Shown piece after piece: positions 12,897 to 25,400 of a stretch of 64,000 bases of DNA. Where the stretch lies: the NCBI GenBank assembly GCA_026874595.1, contig CM049308.1:26276367-26340366 (forward strand). The letters run 5' to 3'. The notes beneath the pieces are model-generated. The model did no database searches and was not told the origin of the DNA. It saw only the letters and a list, made by a program, of their open reading frames with translations. Numbering within the stretch: the first letter of the stretch is position 1; the number at the start of each line of letters is the position of its first letter. The stretch comes from Sipunculus nudus (Eukaryota > Annelida > Sipuncula > Golfingiida > Sipunculidae). Made by a program: the position numbers and the translations under genes.

Positions 12897-13050
12897 CGGT
12901 TTTAGTCTGGTCTAGGCTTAATTGTCCATCTCTGGACCCTAGTGTCCTATGCTAGACCTGATGGACGGACCTACATGTCCGTCCATCAAGTTTAGCATAT
13001 AGGACACTACGGTCTAGAGATAAACTAGTTCTAGGCCAGAATAACGACCA
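12897..13050. repeat. Long near-perfect inverted repeat upstream of PhyH-like gene
   Basis: Arms of about 74 bp (12897-12970 and 12977-13050) around the 6-nt loop CTACAT. Innermost GATGGACGGAC/GTCCGTCCATC and AGTGTCCTAT/ATAGGACACT blocks are perfect; outer parts diverge slightly. It lies 255 bp from the start codon, within the likely promoter, and could be a foldback transposon or form a strong RNA hairpin if transcribed. Confidence 0.75.
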
Positions 13051-13304
13051 TCAAAAAAAATTTATGGGACTGTGCTTTTTATACAGGATCGGTATACGCG
13101 GCTTGCACAACATGTCTCAAACAAGCCTACACATGGCTCGTCATATGACTTGAATTGATCATATCATAAAAACTGCCCTTAGAAGCCCTTTCTGATTCAC
13201 ATGGTTTAAAGTTTATCTGCATTTAAAGTATCGACCTGTGTGAATGAGAACACTCCACACCGGGACACGACTAAGGTTGCACGGCTTTGGATATTGTGAG
13301 CATC
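13051..13304 (+). promoter_or_regulatory. Likely promoter/5' UTR region of PhyH-like gene
   Basis: The 250 bp between the inverted repeat and the start codon are the only non-repeat DNA upstream of exon 1. No convincing TATA box or initiator can be singled out, so this is a positional call only. Confidence 0.35.
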
Positions 13305-13448
13305 ATGGCGGACCAGAAGACCCGGTACCTCGGTGAGAGCGACGAGGCTCATCCTGACGTATTTAACCTGAAGGCGGCGCCACCTATGCCAGGAGAGCAG
13401 AAACCCGGACAGCTGACGTCAGAACAGCTCAATCAGTTCTTCACGGAG
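13305..13448 (+). CDS. PhyH-like gene exon 1 (residues 1-48)
   Basis: Starts ATG GCG GAC CAG in a favourable context (catcATGg) and ends ACG GAG before the donor GTACCT, phase 0. It encodes a Pro/Gly-containing N-terminal arm followed by LTSEQLNQFFTE, the start of the helix that normally opens PhyH domains. No upstream in-frame exon is evident; the preceding 250 bases lack coding character. The first 48 codons are G/C-rich compared with surrounding AT-rich DNA. Confidence 0.9.
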
Positions 13449-16400
13449 GTACCTGTATTAAAATAAATATACCAGCAGACAATATCTTTCTGTTTATATT
13501 ATATTATATTATGTTATCTAATATATATATATAGATATAAACATGTATATATATAAATATATATATAAAAATATATATAGATATGAGAGGAAGGTTAAAT
13601 CAGTCTTACCTTTTGGGCCTAAAACATTTTATTGCATATATATATATATATATATATTGATATATATATATATAATATTTATATGATGTAATATAATATA
13701 ATAGTGCAATTTTTTTACGTCATATGACAGTTAAAGGAGATTGCGACCCCCGAACCTTTCACCCTTGCACAATATATAGATTACATTGACACTTAATATG
13801 GATATTTGTTATCCATTAACATTTTACGAGGATCATTTAACGTTAACAACAGAGGTGTAGGCCTGTTAGTTAGTTAGACATTGTATTCCTTGATTTTTTT
13901 TACTTTTAATTTTGTTTTCCACTCAGGGTTTTGTGATCGTGAAGGACTTCTTTCGTCGGGATGAGCTTGACCCTGTCAGAGACGCTATCGCTGGTCTCGT
14001 GGACAACTTGGCACAGAAACTTTACAAAGCGGGAAAGATCAAAGGTGAATTCACATACACAGTTTACACACACACATAACATATATACACTCATTAAACG
14101 TATTAAATTTCAATACAGTGGGAACGGGAGCCTAGTAATAGCTTCTTATTGCTTAAATAAGCTCGAGCATAATCGCTCGAATCCTTATTTCAGGGGGGAA
14201 TGGGAAGAAAGGGACAGAGCATATTACAACTTTTTAGTGATACATTCTATCTCCGTACGATGTACTACGTAAGGTACGGACTGTATATATACTCCTGCAG
14301 TGCACAGTTTCGTCCATTCCTCTATAAAACAAATGACCCATGGGTCATGACGCTCAGCTGCCAAGCATGACCTGTGACATCATGGACTGAGATTCACAAC
14401 TTCCATTCAAATTTTGAAGAACCAATTTGCCAATTTGTTGAAAATTTTCTATGACAACAGAAATATATATCACCTATGTCTGGTTAAAACACAGTGAATT
14501 GATGGTCTGAGGAAAATGCATAATTGTTAAGCTATAAGGAACTATTCCAACAGCTTGCTTGAAACCTGTCAGTCTCAAAGGAACACCACAAAGAGAAAAT
14601 ATAAGATCAAAATATATAGCAAGGAAATACATGCAAGAATTATTGAGAAACAGGTGCTTCTGTATGAATTTTTATTCAATACAAGCCAACTGTACTGCAC
14701 TTTTATAAATGATGGTAATATTTATTCAGAAATATTTGACCCAATCCTTTACAAGATTACATAAATATACATCCAACTGCATTCACTTTAACTGTTCTTG
14801 AGATAATGTGATCAAAAGGAATTAAAAGATGGTTGCCTGGTGGCCATATTGGACTTCGGACAAGTCTGAAATCAGACAACAAACATTCTCTAAATCGGAC
14901 CAAACATTAAAGAAAAATTACTGAAACTGCACTGAAGAAAGAATTTCTAAGGTGGCTAACTGGCAGACATTATGGATTTCTGACAAGTATGACATTTGAT
15001 ATCCCACATTCTCCAATAAGAGACCAAACTTAGGCAAATTATCCAGTAATGAATGCCCAAAATAATTCAAAAGGCATGTCCAGGCCCTCATATCAGATTT
15101 ATAGATATGCAATTGTAAAAAGTGTAAGTCCAATATTTTTTATTATCACTCTGCTTTTCAATGGGGTCAGCAGGGTAGGTAAACTGCCAAACCTGAAAGA
15201 AAAGAAATGCAGAAAGCATGACTAAGAGTCTTGAAAAAAAAACAAAAAGCCATCCTAAATCAAGGTACACATCCACATATTATGAGAACAAACACTTGCT
15301 TTTATATGTGGTGATTTATATTAAAATATTCAGATATCTAGGAAACTAAGTTTATTGCTAGGATTCCATAAAATAAACTGCAAAATGTTCCCATCATCTT
15401 ATAAATCAGTAGCTAAACCTTAATACTATACTCTAATAGTCTTAATGCCTGGCTGAAGCATTCTGACAACAGTGTTTTTGTTATGAAGTAACGAGGTACT
15501 TATCACTGAGCCTTATCACTTAATTGGCTGATACAAAAGGGAGTCATATGTCACCAGTGTCACTCACAATTACAGCCACACAGGGAGATGTACCATCTGG
15601 AGTGGGATGGTTATATATACAAGAAAAATAGAGATGGTCTATAAAATAAGTAATTGTGACCTATGACCTTGGCCTTTTGCCCATATATCAACTGGATTCT
15701 TTCTAAATGATGGGTAACTACTAACCACTTAAATCTGGTGTAATTACTTGGCAACCAATGGGTGAATAACTTTGACCTGCAACCTTTAACCTGCTGACCA
15801 GCTGACCCTAAAATCAATAAGTTATTTATTCAAGCAAAAAGACCCATAAATATGAAGTTTGAGTCAAACTGAGTGATGCATAGATGTGGCATATGTGAAA
15901 GACTGAAGGTTTGGGTTGAACAGTTACACTTGAAATATGCTCACAAGCATTTAGAACAATTAAATATTGTGACCTTGACCTTTGACTTTTTGACCTCAAC
16001 ATCAATAGGCTTCTTCCCTTATTGGTAGGTAAGCCATATATGACAGATGGAAGGTACAGATTAAAAAGTTTGCCTGAAAATGACTCCACGCAAGAAGTGG
16101 GTGCTATGAACTTGACCTTTGACCCCAAAATCAACAGGTCTTTTCCCCTGTTGGCAGAGAAGCGATATCAGTGCTGGAAGGTTTGGAATGAAAAGTCTAG
16201 CTTGAAATGTGTCCACAACCTTTTCAAAGAAGTGGATCCTGTGACCCTGACCTTTGACCTTGTGACCTCAAAATCTATAGGATTCTTCTCCAACTTAGTA
16301 GGTGAGCTATATGTGAAAAAATCAAAGAATTGGGATGAAAGGGTGGCTTAAAATGCATCCACAGGCTTTTCAAAGAAGAGGCTCCTGTGATCTTGACCTT

Positions 16401-19400
16401 TGACCTTTTGACCTCAAAACAATTATGGTTCTTCCCCTGTTGGTAGGTGAGCTGTATGTGAAAGATGGAAGGTTTGGGATGAAAATTTTGTCTCAAAGAG
16501 TTATTTCTGGGGGGTGCAAACACACCCCATAACTTCGAGAATATAGGTCGCAGTGACCTATTTCAGGTTTGCAAGGAGATCTTTTTATAACCTCTAAGAC
16601 TGCATAGGGTTCATGGCCCTAGCCCCTACGGTTACGATTTGTGCCCTGCTAACGGACGGACGGCCGACCGGACGGCCGGCCGGACGGCCGGCCGGACGGA
16701 CAGACGGAAGGACTACGGACAAAGACCCATCGCTATAGCCCAGCATGACTGAAAGTCAGCTGAGCTAAAAAAACCCCCTCAAATAGGGATTCAAGGGACT
16801 GTGACTGGAGCAAAGCGGCAACAGGAGGCGTAACCGGAAACCAACTGCACTGCGTGATAACCCCAAAGACATTATACACAATATAAGTGTGTTATTGGCC
16901 GTAAAGTGTCGGCACGATCGGCCTATATCTGTCACAGCCCAGCACGGAATGTACGTAAAAATACATGTTGGAATAGGGAGCCCAGCACGGTGTTTACGTC
17001 AATAAATCATATTCAATTGCTTAATGGCGAACTATTTACTGGTGGTGCACGGCCCATCTTTGATTGACAGGCGTGCGGGGGCCGCTGGTCAGTCAGCCGG
17101 GACTGTGCTTATCTTTATTACCAGCACTTGATAATTAATTGACACTAATTACTGCAAACACTTCCCCCTGTAATCTTACCCCTGATCTATTATGCAGATC
17201 GTTTAATTTTGTTTAGATCTGTGAATATGAAAACCGAGACAACACAGACGTAAAGGGGGATAGGATAACTTATTTAAGAGGCAGGTTCTGTTTGAATTTG
17301 AGGCACAAATAGTAGGACTGGTATGCTCATATACTGATATAAACAAAACGAACAGCCTGTGTGTGGTGGAAGTGCCATTTTCTGGCCTATTTCTATAAAA
17401 GGTTAAAGAGATTGCCTTCTGTTGATAGACGTCAAATATTGGAAAATGTCCCTGCAAGAGTTAAGTGTACTGTAAAACAAAGAAGCTTATTGTTTAATTA
17501 AAATTTTATGTTTTATTCATTATTTATTGCACATTTTTTTCCTAGACAGTCCCACTAAAGAAGCTCGATGCTCAAGTAGCCCTAGCACCCGTCCTCTCTT
17601 ACTACGCTACGCTGTGCGAGACACCCGTCCTCTCTTACTACGCTACGCTGTGCGAGACACCCGTCCTCTCTTACTACGCTACGCTGTGCGAGAGCCCTAG
17701 AAGATGATTTGAGGAAACTGGAGACATTCCACATGACAATTAAATTCTTATGTTTCGTCTGAAAATGTCGTATTCGTTAAGAAATAAAGATAATCTTATC
17801 AAATACGCATATAACACCACTTAGACAGTGTTTGTCCACTTTAAATGTTGATGAGAGGAATATGTATTATCCAAATAAACGGTGATACACGGGGAACGAT
17901 GTCTGCTCTGGGTTTCCCCTTGTCTCGGCCCAAGACGTGTGATTCCGATCCGCTCTGCTCCTCTCCGTCAACAACGTCTTGGGAACGACTCTTAGGAAAA
18001 CGCCTCGTAAGGTTCCAAATAGGAGACCCCTTTGGAATTGTATAATTGACATATCAAGCGGTGTCAACATAAAATAATTACCTTTTTGTTGTCTTTGGAT
18101 GTTTTATAAAACATCTGTAAAGTATTGGCACCAAAATAATGCTCAACAGCCCTATTTATCCATAATTTTGCCAAGAGCTGATGTGTTTACACAGAGAACA
18201 AACCGCCATGATTACATTAAATGACCCACAGTCCTTTGCAACGGGATTTAGAATGGGAACCCGCTCTGATCTTATCGCTGTTTGAACTGGAAAAAGCGGG
18301 CGATAATACATCTCGGTGGCGGGTACCAGTCGATCAACGTCCGCTCTATACAAATTTCGGTATATTATTATGTTTAAATCACCGCGGGCTTATAAGGATC
18401 GTAAGGGATAATATTTCATTAATATAGTAAGGTAAGAACGGTAAAGTTGCCAGAAATACCCATTTACTACCAAAGACACTAACGGATGCATTTTGGTGTG
18501 TATATTTAGTAGTTTTAAGTGTTTTTTTTGGTGCCTTCTACCAGTGTCTATCATTTCACCATTACAAGGCCTAACTGTACAGGCCATTCCCACAACTGTG
18601 ATCACAGTTGTGGATCCCCAACAAGGTTTCCCCCAGCCACGGCTGGCCGGCAGCCGACTGTGTAACCAGTGGTAACGGGCCGTGTTGGCTCAGCGAGCAA
18701 AGGTCACGCAGTTCATTGTTTCAGATTCTGAGACAGTTTAAAGCGCAATTGTCTCGGCCCAAGACGTGTGATTCCGATCCGCTCTGCTCCTCTCCGTCAA
18801 CAACGTCTTGGGAACGACTCTAAGGAAAACGCCTCGTAAGGTTCCAAATAGGAGACCCCTTTGGAATCGTATAATTGACATATCAAGCGGTGTCAACATA
18901 AAATAATTACCTTTTTGTTGTCTTTGGATGTTTTATAAAACATCTGCAAAGTATTGGCACCAAAATAATGCTCAATAGCCCTACTTATCCATAATTTTGC
19001 CAAGAGCTGATGTGTTTACATAGAGAACAAACCGCCATGATTACATTAAGTGACCCACAGTCCTTTGCAACGGGATTTAGAATGGGAACCCGCTCTGATC
19101 TTATCGCTGTTTGAACTGGAAAAAGCGGGCGATAATAGATGTCGGTAGTGGGTACCAGTCGATCAACGTCCGTTCATTACAAATTCCTGTATATTGTTAT
19201 GTTTAAATCACCGCGGGTTTACAAGGATCGTTAGGGATAATATTTCATTAATATAGTAAGGTAAGAACGTGGTAAAGTTGCCAGAAAGACCCATTTACTA
19301 CCAAAGACACTAACGGATGCATTTTGGTGTGTATGTTTAGTAGTTTTAAGAGTTTTTTTGGTGCCTTCAACCATTGTCTACCATTTCACCATTACAAGGC

Positions 19401-22400
19401 CTAACTGTACAGGCCATTCCCACAACTGTGATCGTATCACAGTCGTGGATCCGCAACAAAAAGCGCAAGGGTTGCAAAGTTTTAAAAATGAGTCTTCTTT
19501 ACATACTAAAACATAATATTTTGCTGAATTTCTTGGTCATTCGAATAAAGTACTATATCTCCCTTAGATTACTTAAAGTTTCCTTGTCATAAACGCACTA
19601 TTTGATTTTAGACGATTTTTTTCCGACAAGGGTTTGAAGTTCTCCAGTTTACTCTGAAGCTTTTTATGCGGCGGCATCCAGGGTCCTGGATACCGCCGCA
19701 TTTAATGCAGTTAGGAACCAAGGAGACCATACTCATACACTTATACCCTCCAGATCATTACTGTTTATTGTTCTTTATATACTCATGCAGTGTTATAGCA
19801 AGTCATGTGTACGACATGTGGGATAATTTGAAACTGTATGCTGCAAGAGAGCACAAATCTACTGATATATGCCATATTTATTTTCTAATTATAAATAGTG
19901 GTAGGAATCGGTTGTAAAATCATATTCGTATTTTTAAAGATGAAAAACGACCGATGGTCGATTATTTATTAATTTATGGACCATCTATATTACCGTGAAA
20001 TCTGCTGTATAGAATTATATCTAAAATATTGACCGAGATATTCAGTGAAACTGACAATTAAAGTAATGGCCGGGTTGTTGACGCCTATTCGTTGCACAAG
20101 GTTAAGTTTTAATGCTGTTCTCTGTTTTAGTTCAACTGACTGAAAGTAATCTGAAGCTATAGCGATCATTCTTTGTCCGTCGTCCGACCGTCTGTCCTGC
20201 CGTCCGTCTGTCTGTCCGTCTGTCCGTTAACAGGGCACAAATCGTAATTTCTAACTGGAAACCCATAAAAATCTCATTGGAAATCTGAAATTAGGTCACT
20301 GTGACCTATATCCTCCGAGCTATTGGCCTCGAAAGTACCTCCTAGAATAAATAAAAATTTGATACAAAAGCTCCATAACTAAATAACTAATGCTTTGATT
20401 GCCATGATTCTTTCCATGTATATTGATCATGGAGATTTCTATCATTTCCTAAGACTGGTGGCGCCACCTGTATATTTTCTAATTTTTACGCATTTTTTCT
20501 CTATTTTTGAGACCTTCAGATGTAGCAGTTCCTCCGTTAACAGGGTACAAATCGTAACCATTAGACCTAGAAACTTCTAACTGTACATCCAGGGGGATCT
20601 AGGCCAGTCTCCATGGAACCCTGAAATTAGGTCATGGTGATCTATATTTTGCGAACAACAGACTAAAACATGATTTTGAGCACCCAGTGAGTCAGATGGG
20701 ATACAAATTGTATCTGCTTACCCCAGAATGTTCCAATGTAATATACAGGGATGTCTTGGGCAATCTCCATGGCAACCTGAAATATGGTCATGGTGACCTA
20801 TATTTTGCGTGCTACCGGCCAAAACATCTTGGGCAATCTCCATTGAAAACTGATATTAGCTCACGGTGACCTTTATTGCTGGCCAAAAACATTTTAAGTA
20901 CCCAGACAGTCAGACAGGGTACAATACTTTACTGTTGGACGTCGAATCTTCTGTCTTATCATTCATAAATGTGCATGGTCATTTTTAGCTCAGCTGACTG
21001 CATACAGAAAAGCTAGATTTCATGGGAATGAAACGGAAACTTTTTTTTCTGATTCTGAAGAATTTTAATAGCCGCAGTTGAAAGGGGATACCACCTTCTA
21101 CATTTGGCTTTCAGATGAAAAAAAAAGAAAGCTCCCTCTTTCTTATATCTCTGATAAGAAAAAGAATATTTTATCTGGATATAATGACATCTTTGACTTT
21201 GCATACAATCGGTTGTAGCCCATTATGATAAATCGATTTGATCGATTATGATAAAAAACGGTCAGTCATCGATATTATCGATTAACTGATAAACTTGCAA
21301 ATCACAGATGCACTTATCCTTTGCGATCATGGACGCACATACCTAAGTGTAGCTTAAATATTAAGTTGTATCACCTCAAGTTATACGACAAACACAGAAC
21401 ATGTTTTATCTGAGGATTAATGGTTGCTCCATATTCTATATATACATCACCCATGTAGGTTATAATATTAACACAATAATACAAGAAAGTCAACGTTCTC
21501 TTTTCATCTTTAGACCTGTATGAAGATTACGGGTTTTTCCAAAGGCTGACGAAGATAGAGGAAGACTTCCCCGGTGCAAATGTGATCCTCCACAAACAGG
21601 GAACCATGCCGCAGGTAAAACTAAAGAGCACTCAGAGAGCGCATACCTACGCCAACGCTTGGATCTGCATCCTGAACGGCCCCATGACTGATCCACCCTA
21701 ACAATTACTCAATTTATTTTACACGCTTCATAATATTTCACTGAAATAAACTTGAAATATTTGGTGATATTTTCTGGACAAAAAAATAAGACAAACAGGC
21801 GACAGCAGTTTAAATATGCTAAATTCTATATAAGGCATCCATATACCGAAGCAATTACATGCAGCAAACACGTGCAATTACCTCTGCTGATCTGTATACC
21901 TTTATCCACTTTTTAAACCGGCCTAAAATCATTTCAGGTGGTCATACCGGCGATATAATCCCTTTAAGTGCTTCAACCAGGATCGCCAACTTAAATAGGA
22001 ACCTGCTAAGTGAAAAGAAAAACCAAATGCAATTTACTGTGTGATTAGCATGTGCCTTTATCCTGTAGTAACTGATTAACCCACAAATCCAACGGCCGTC
22101 TCTTTATATCCACCCCAAACCATATACATTTAATGTTTAAACCAAACTAGTGATCTTCTTCACTGTTAAAAAAAACAGGGATGGCCTTGTGCGGTTGTTA
22201 ACAATTCTGTCAATTGCTTATAAACAACAAAAACAACAAAGATTTATTGTAGATAGTCCTCATGGCCTAAAGTACAAATAACGCAGGTAACATATAAATA
22301 TACACAAGTTTGCCATCGCTTTCTGTTAATATGTGTTGATTTATGTTCAAAGATAAAACAAACTTGTCGTAGAAAAGAATACCACTGATAAACACTGTGT

Positions 22401-25400
22401 GTTTTTTACTATTTTCAATTATACATAAAATTAGTGTTAATTAAATAATTTAATTTAAAGTGATTCTTTATGAATATTATTTTGTAAAATGTTTTCTTGT
22501 CTTACTCTGTTTATTAGAAACAAATATATATCTAAATCAGATTGTAACCTGTGATTCTGTATTCTCAAAATCCTAATAAGCCCATATTTATTTTGTGGAA
22601 AAATATCTATACATGCTAAAAGTATATTTCTTAAATCTTTATATCTTGTACACTTGAAAAGAACATGGACCTCATCTTCAATCTTATCATTCTCACAAAA
22701 TTCAAAGTCTCATATTTGTTGTAATATTACTTCTTTTGCCTACCTCAATCTCATAATCATGGCCCCCTAGTCGAAATTTGGCTAATATCTATCTATAGAT
22801 GAATGGGATATTTTTTAAGTATCGTTCTGGTTCAATGCATGAATTTTCATCACTATATATACTGACTCTTTTTAAAAACATATCAGTGAAAAACTTTTAA
22901 GGTAGCCATTATGATATAATTTGATAAAGATGAATCTCACAAGATAAATACTTTGTGTAGCGCTTTATTTAAAAGGGTCTAATTATACTTTCTCACAAGG
23001 ATTGTTATACAGATATAGGTCTTGTATTTTGTTATTTGAGAAGTATATATTTTTACCTATTAGGCCATCAGGGACCTGTGGTCCAACGAGAGAATGCTAA
23101 ACGTTATCGAACAGCTGATCGGACCAGAAATCGGAGGATCACCGGTGTGGAACCTGCGCACTAAGACACCCAGAAACGAGGCAACGACAGTACCCTGGCA
23201 TCAAGGTGAAACTTTCAGTCGCAGTATATTAAAAAGGGCATCCGGTCATGCCAATGTACGTGTTAACTGTACAGTTATTGTGTACGTCGGCTTGGTACAC
23301 AATGGACGGGAAGGGCTTCATATTGAGAGGGCAATCAGATTTGTCACGGCAGTTGCATAGCCTTTGTTGTGTGGGTTCTCCTTGTTGCCTTTCACACAGT
23401 AATCTTGTATTGTGGCTTTGTATTATTGATCTAACGTTCTCCATGCAACTATAGCTGATGTTCAGATTGTTTTTGTTGAATAATTTATGCAATGCAAAAA
23501 GAACCCACACATCAAAGACTATAAATGCAACTGCCGTGACAAATCTGAGTGCCCTCTCAATGGGAAGTGTCTAAACCCGTCCATTGTCTACCAAGCCGAC
23601 AAACACAATAACGGTACAGTTAACACGTACATTGGCATGACCGGAGGCCCCTTCAAACAAAGGTATTACAACCACAATAAATCGTTAGCGCACAGAACCC
23701 ATTCAAACGAAACCGAGATTGCTTGGCAAGGCTGTTCTCCGCTGCTGGGATCGGCGGAGGGGATGCATGCTGCTTCTGCCTCTGTGGTTGTGGGTGTTGT
23801 GACTTTTCCTCAGGTCACCGGCATGGGTAAAACGGTGGCGGTCTCTGGGCTCCCGCTGGCTTGACTTGGTTGGCATCACGTCTATCGGCTCCTTCAAATT
23901 TATATTCTAAGAGACATCCGGGGCGGTGATCCCAGATTGCCTAATGGCTTTAAAAACTAGATCTTAGTCCTAGATTTGGCACGTATGGACCCTGAAAGAC
24001 AAGTAACAAAGTTTCAGAATCACCTGGTCTATGACCTCTTCACATCATTGTAACTTGTGTTTGACAGAGAAGCTAGCAACCATAAGCTCAAAACAAAAGA
24101 ACCTATTGAACAAACGTTCGGAAATTGTTTCCACCTGCCGCTATGGTACAAGGGGCACCCCAACGTACTAAAAGAAATTATTAAAACAAATATCACAATT
24201 TGTTGAACTTCAGTCACCTGATGAGCCGATGAGGCGAAACCGACGGTAGTGATTTAGATTTATCACACACACACACACACACATAAGTGAACCGATCGGT
24301 CATATAGAGGGACCTAAGTCATTGAGACTTTTAAACATGCCCGGAGACTGACGGATATCTATAATGCCACATTCATGATTAAAATTGGGACTTATTACAC
24401 GTCCGGCTCGATTTTTAAGTCTTTGAATGAGAGTCACACACGAAACGGCATATTTCCCTAGATAGTGAGGCCGCAGTCGCTATGTGACTGAATCAGGTCA
24501 TTGTTCATTTTAAGAGCGGTGTCTCGAAAAATGTATCGGCTGCACCTAAAGAGGCACCCACGTAAGAGGAGAGTTTTTTGCATACTTGTTCAGCGTGATC
24601 CGACCATGTTAGGTTTCCATTATGCACTTACCCCAAGCACGTGATAATATTATATTGTTTGATTGGTAGGTCAAATTTTGTGATATTCAGGTCCAAAGTC
24701 TCCATAGAACAGGATTTGAAGAGGATGGTTGATGTTTTTCTTTCGATTTTGATTGAAAGCTTATTATCATTAAACTATTGAGATAAAGTAGTGACACCGT
24801 GTTAAAGTTCTTGCCTAACTTTGTTAGATGCATTACTAATAATGATGGTGTCATTGCAAAATGATTATATTGACAGTTGCCCGTGATTCCAGTAACACCA
24901 TTAACATAATTAAAAACATAATATTGGCCGCAATACAGAACCTTTGGGTGTTCCAATTTTCACAGTAGGCTGTGAAGATACTGTGGTAGCTTTTTTTTAC
25001 AGCATGAGATCTACCTGAAGATAGTTCTTTATAAGTTCATGTGATATTATCATGGAAACCGTAATGTTTAATTTTTTTCTAAGAGAATGCATGACTGATG
25101 GTGTGGAAACATTTATTGAGATCAAAGAAGCAAGCCCTTTAAAAAAATAGTATGAATTTATGTCAACATGTTTTGAGTCGAATATGTTTTCAAGAAACCA
25201 GATTGATCATGAGTTATTATGTTATGCCGGCTTAAGTGGTATTAAATTTGAGCATATAGAACCTTTTCGAATATGCATGCTAAAGGAGGAAGAGCAGAAA
25301 TAGGCCGATAATTATTAATATCTTCTTTGGGTCCTTCACCTTTGTATATGGCAGTGATTCTTGCGGATTTTCATTAAATTGGGGTGGTAGCTTCACTATA

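Noticed and set aside
17587-17694. CRISPR-like short repeats
   Set aside because: Units are contiguous with no spacers, and the window is eukaryotic.
21615-21701. Open frame continuing 26-28 codons past exon 3
   Set aside because: Strong GTAAAA donor and phase-matched exon 4 with clear PhyH continuity make this intron read-through.
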